DNA from: Bifidobacteriaceae bacterium
GTDB taxonomy: Bacteria; Actinomycetota; Actinomycetes; Actinomycetales; WQXJ01
Reading direction: 5' to 3'
NCBI GenBank assembly: GCA_031278675.1
Contig: JAITJY010000289.1
Coordinates: 1 to 7,608, forward strand
DNA length: 7,608 bases
The notes under the pieces are model-generated. The model saw only the letters and a program-made list of their open reading frames with translations, did no database searches and was not told the DNA's origin. Below are positions 5,237 through 7,608 of the stretch, piece by piece. Position numbers and translations under genes: made by a program. Positions within the stretch are counted from its first letter, which is position 1, and each line of letters opens with the position of its first letter.

Positions 5237-6663
5237 GATCCCTCCCCGCCCGCTCTTGGCCTGGATCCAGCATCCGGGGCCGCATCCGGAGTCGGCCCCG
5301 CCCCGCCTTCCGGTTCCACCCCGGCGGTGCCGGATTCCCCGCCCGGTGTTGATCCCCCGCCCGGGGTTGATTCCCCGCCCGGGGTTGATTCCCCGCCAGG
5401 GGCCGTTGGGTCGGTCTTGGGAACGGGCGGCTCGAACGGTGCCGGAGTTCGCTCGGGGAGCACCATGTGGCCGTCCACCAGGCCATAGACCCCATGGACG
5501 CCGTTCAGTTCGGCGGCCGCCGCCCACGCCACCACGATCGCCTCAGCCCCAGGCAGCGGCGCAATCACCCGGGACAGCGCCCCACCCAGTTGCGGGTCTT
5601 GCGCCAGGGCGTGGACCAGATCGCTCGCCACCTGGTCCGGGCCACTGACCACGGTCGGCAAGCCCGCAGCGGTCAGGCCCTTGACCAGCGTCAGGCTGTG
5701 TGCGTGGCGCGCCGGGGTGACATCCTCCGGGATCACCGCCGCCGGATCCAAATAGTACGGCCCGGCCAGCACAATCACCACATCCGCACCCTCGGTGACC
5801 ACCCCGGACACGAGCTTCGAGCCCTCCAGCACCTCCCAAATAGCCGTCGCGTCGGCGTCCAACGGCCGGGCCGGATCGCCCCCTCCTTGGTCGGGGCCAG
5901 GCCCGTCCGTCCCGCTCGGCGAGTCTGCCGGATCGCCTTGCCCGATGCCGTCTTCCCCCTCATCCGCCAAGCCCTCGGTGGCGCCGCTACCAGCACCGCT
6001 ACCAGCGCCGTCACCAGCGCCGCTACCAGCGCCGCTACCAGCACCGTCACCAGCACCGCTACCAGCGCCGCTACCAGCACCGTCACCAGCGCCGCTACCA
6101 GCACCGTCACCGCCACCTGCGCCGGTGCCGGTCCCAGCGGCATCGTCCCCTCCCTTAGGGAGGTGCCCGTTCAACACGACGCCCACGGCGGCGGTAATGG
6201 TCGCGGCGGAATCGGTCCGGGCGGTCCCGCTGGTGCCGAGCAGCGGGGTCAAGGCGGCGGCCAAACGGTCACGGTCGGCGGCATCGTCGCTGGTAAAACC
6301 GGTCTCAAGCTTGACCTCGGCGGCCAAGACGCCCCCAGCGGCGGCCAGATCGGTGCGCAAGGCCTCGACGCGCTGGTCCAGTTCCGACCCAAGTTGGATC
6401 ACGGCGAGACGCCGGTCGGTCAACATCCCCTCAAGCGCCACAGGGGCCAGGGCCGCCAACTCGGAATCGGCATAAGAACCGCGATCCTGGGCGGCCTCAA
6501 GTTCGGCGCGCAATGCATCACGGTCATCGCGCAAAGAACTGACCTGGTCAGCCAGCGAGGACCCGATCGGTCCTTGCAAGGGACCGGCGCCCAACACAAT
6601 CCCCACGGCCAGCGCTAGGAAGACTGCGACCAGGGACACAACGTGGTAGCGGAAGTTGATCAT
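5224..6663 (-). CDS. steB: SteB/MctB-family envelope protein (copper transporter family), repeat-expanded
   Basis: This 479-residue protein is anchored by an N-terminal membrane helix (about 7-28, HVVSLVAVFLALAVGIVLG). A short coiled coil follows (about 35-60, SLRDDRDALRAELEAAQD), then an extracytoplasmic domain in two parts: 75-170 and 270-405. The opening MINFRYHVVSLVAVFLALAVGI and YYLDPAAVIPEDV-like segments fit the Rv1698 family. That family was described as the copper-efflux protein MctB in M. tuberculosis and as SteB, partner of SteA in cell separation upstream of RipC/FtsEX, in corynebacteria. Which role applies here is not visible; I see no Cys/Met-rich copper site. Mycobacterial Rv1698 is about 314 residues. 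The excess is a (G-[S/D]-G-A) block (about 185-228) with an acidic Gly/Asp linker (229-268) and a PGGEST-type tail (about 422-440 onward). The start ATG 6663 shares one base with the steA stop (TGATG), with GGGAGG 11 nt upstream. The end overlaps the next gene by 13 nt. Confidence 0.87.
   Translation of the reverse strand: MINFRYHVVSLVAVFLALAVGIVLGAGPLQGPIGSSLADQVSSLRDDRDALRAELEAAQDRGSYADSELAALAPVALEGMLTDRRLAVIQLGSELDQRVEALRTDLAAAGGVLAAEVKLETGFTSDDAADRDRLAAALTPLLGTSGTARTDSAATITAAVGVVLNGHLPKGGDDAAGTGTGAGGGDGAGSGAGDGAGSGAGSGAGDGAGSGAGSGAGDGAGSGAGSGATEGLADEGEDGIGQGDPADSPSGTDGPGPDQGGGDPARPLDADATAIWEVLEGSKLVSGVVTEGADVVIVLAGPYYLDPAAVIPEDVTPARHAHSLTLVKGLTAAGLPTVVSGPDQVASDLVHALAQDPQLGGALSRVIAPLPGAEAIVVAWAAAAELNGVHGVYGLVDGHMVLPERTPAPFEPPVPKTDPTAPGGESTPGGESTPGGGSTPGGESGTAGVEPEGGAGPTPDAAPDAGSRPRAGGEGSWLV
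5341..5394 (-). repeat. 18-nt tandem repeats in the SteB C-terminal tail
   Basis: Three head-to-tail 18-nt units (5341-5358, 5359-5376, 5377-5394; consensus gcccggggttgattcccc), with a partial fourth at 5395-5403, encode the hexapeptide repeat PGGEST/PGGGST. The last two full units are identical, suggesting recent duplication. Confidence 0.85.
5980..6111 (-). repeat. 12-nt minisatellite encoding (G-S/D-G-A)n in SteB
   Basis: Ten consecutive 12-nt units of consensus agcRccgYYacc lie at 5992-6111, with an eleventh, slightly divergent unit at 5980-5991. On the coding strand they encode GSGA or GDGA. From 6087 down to 5980 the units follow a higher-order 36-nt pattern, GDGA-GSGA-GSGA, three times, implying amplification of trimers as well as monomers. 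The array interrupts the extracytoplasmic part of SteB without shifting frame. Confidence 0.92.
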
Positions 6664-7608
6664 CAGCCAAACAGCCTCCCGATCCAGGCCCAAATATCAT
6701 CGAAAAAGGCGCCGAACAACCCCAACAGGGTTTGTCCTGAGGCGGTCGAAGCCAGTGCGGCGGTCAAAGCGACCAAGCCGGCCACCACGAGCGCGGTTAG
6801 CTGCCAGTTGGACACCCCGCGCCGGTAGAGCCGGGAGACTCCCTTCGCATCGACCAGTTTGCTGCCCACCCGCAGGCGGGTCAGGAACGTCGAGGCCATC
6901 CCCGCCCGGCCCTTGTCCAAGAACTCTTGGAGCGTCATGTGGGTGCCGACCGCGACAATCAACTCGGCGCCCTTGTCATCCGCCACGATCATGGCCATGT
7001 CCTCCGAGGTGCCGGCCAGCGGCAACACGGTATAGGGCAAGCCCAACGCGTCGAGCCGGGCCGCGCCGGGGGCCAGCCCATCGCGGTACGCGTGGACCAC
7101 TAGTTCAGCCCCGGACCTGAGAGCCGTATCGGAGACCGAATCCATGTCGCCGACGATCAAGGTCGGCTTCAGCCCGGCCTCGAGGACCGCGTCGGCGCCG
7201 CCGTCCACCGCGATGATGACCGGCCGTTTTTCCCGCACAAAGCCCCGCAGAATGTTCAGGTCTTCCCGGTAGTGGTAGCCCCGGACCACAATCAGCGCCG
7301 TGCAGCCGGTCATATCGGTGTGGATGTCGGGGATCGATTGCCGGTCGAGGAATTGGTCGGCTTCGGATTCGAGGTACTCCATGGTGTTGGCGGCGAAGGC
7401 CGCGATCTGCTCCGATAGGCCTTCCCGCGCGGCCGCGAGCGCCAAGGCGACGCTCTCGACGGTTTGGACTTCGCCGCGCACCGGCTCGCGCCCGCTTTGG
7501 CGGACCTCGCCGTTAGCCAAGTTGACGCGCACCGGGCGGCCTTCGGCGAAGCCCATGACCGCCTCGCCCAGGCCGTCCACCAGGGGGATTCCAGCGTTGA
7601 CAACTATT
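6663..7608 (-). CDS. steA: SteA, putative cytokinetic-ring/cell-separation protein (5' end outside window)
   Basis: SteA in corynebacteria acts with SteB at the division site to promote daughter cell separation through the RipC-FtsEX pathway. The visible 314 residues show the family's thiamin-pyrophosphokinase-like core: AAFAANTMEYL (visible residues 69-79), VVRGYHYREDL (107-117), DGGADAVLEAGLKP (135-148), GDMDSVSD (153-160), GTSEDMAM (199-206), and GTHMTLQEFLDKGRAGMASTFLTRL (221-245). A single membrane helix (about 268-290, QLTALVVAGLVALTAALAST) follows, then a short amphipathic end. The frame runs open to the window edge through VVNAGIPLVD, also family-like, so GTG 7580 is not the start; by comparison with a usual length near 390 residues, roughly 75 are missing. 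The TGA overlaps the steB ATG by one base. The fold resembles ThiN-type kinases, but the arrangement with a C-terminal anchor and the steB neighbour favour SteA over thiamin metabolism. Confidence 0.9.
   Translation of the reverse strand, partial: IVVNAGIPLVDGLGEAVMGFAEGRPVRVNLANGEVRQSGREPVRGEVQTVESVALALAAAREGLSEQIAAFAANTMEYLESEADQFLDRQSIPDIHTDMTGCTALIVVRGYHYREDLNILRGFVREKRPVIIAVDGGADAVLEAGLKPTLIVGDMDSVSDTALRSGAELVVHAYRDGLAPGAARLDALGLPYTVLPLAGTSEDMAMIVADDKGAELIVAVGTHMTLQEFLDKGRAGMASTFLTRLRVGSKLVDAKGVSRLYRRGVSNWQLTALVVAGLVALTAALASTASGQTLLGLFGAFFDDIWAWIGRLFG

Noticed and set aside
5237..5527. N-terminal extension of the transferase gene up to 5527
   Set aside because: It is the shifted-frame reading of the steB repeat tail (RGINPG repeats). 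ATG 5236 has a strong Shine-Dalgarno and matches family length.
5980..6111. Possible CRISPR-like array
   Set aside because: The units are 12-nt head-to-tail copies without spacers and are translated in frame as GSGA/GDGA, so this is a coding minisatellite.
5467..6618. Plus-strand open frame (383 residues) with TSAATSTVTS-type repeats opposite steB
   Set aside because: The repeats are only the antisense reading of the steB minisatellite, and the frame has no family resemblance.
6663..7608. Thiamin pyrophosphokinase
   Set aside because: The core resembles ThiN-type kinases, but the FAANTMEYL segment, the C-terminal membrane helix and adjacency to steB identify the SteA family.

Overview
The window comes from a high-GC bacterium, almost certainly an actinomycete (Actinomycetota). 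Base composition is strongly GC-biased, GTG starts are frequent, and the gene order steA - steB - (transferase, murJ-like) - pyrG - NUDIX matches the conserved actinobacterial neighbourhood known from Mycobacterium tuberculosis as Rv1697-Rv1698-Rv1699(pyrG)-Rv1700. The sequence alone does not fix the genus. Every gene I can support lies on the minus strand, so the window reads right to left.

Layout in the direction of transcription. (1) 7608-6663: steA, a cell-separation protein with a thiamin-pyrophosphokinase-like fold and a C-terminal membrane anchor; its 5' end lies outside the window. (2) 6663-5224: steB/mctB, an N-terminally anchored envelope protein of the copper-transporter (Rv1698) family, much enlarged by a Gly/Ala/Ser/Asp repeat block and a Pro/Gly-rich tail. 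(3) 5236-4310: a small membrane protein of the MraY/WecA-like polyprenyl-phosphate sugar-phosphate transferase superfamily. (4) 4313-2673: a polytopic MurJ/MviN-family (MOP superfamily) protein that appears to lack several charged residues essential in E. coli MurJ. (5) 2500-650: pyrG, CTP synthase, with an unusual repetitive C-terminal tail. (6) 645-1: a NUDIX hydrolase of the ADP-ribose pyrophosphatase type, cut by the left edge.

The first four genes are tightly coupled: TGATG, a 13-nt overlap and GTGA at successive junctions. This implies one polycistronic message for two division/separation proteins, a lipid-carrier transferase homologue and a lipid flippase homologue. The only sizeable gap is the 172-nt murJ-pyrG region. 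It contains short GC-rich direct repeats, a small hairpin, and a TAGACT -10-like element 8 nt upstream of the pyrG GTG, suggesting leaderless transcription of pyrG. The NUDIX gene follows 4 nt after pyrG behind a strong Shine-Dalgarno and is probably cotranscribed with it.

The genes suggest an envelope/cell-separation module (steA-steB-transferase-flippase) next to a nucleotide-metabolism pair (pyrG-NUDIX). The most notable features are the divergent flippase/transferase pair beside steAB, and a recurring pattern of in-frame low-complexity tandem repeats (12, 18, 21 and 36 nt units) at domain edges or linkers of three different genes. I see no RNA genes, mobile elements, CRISPR arrays or attachment sites.
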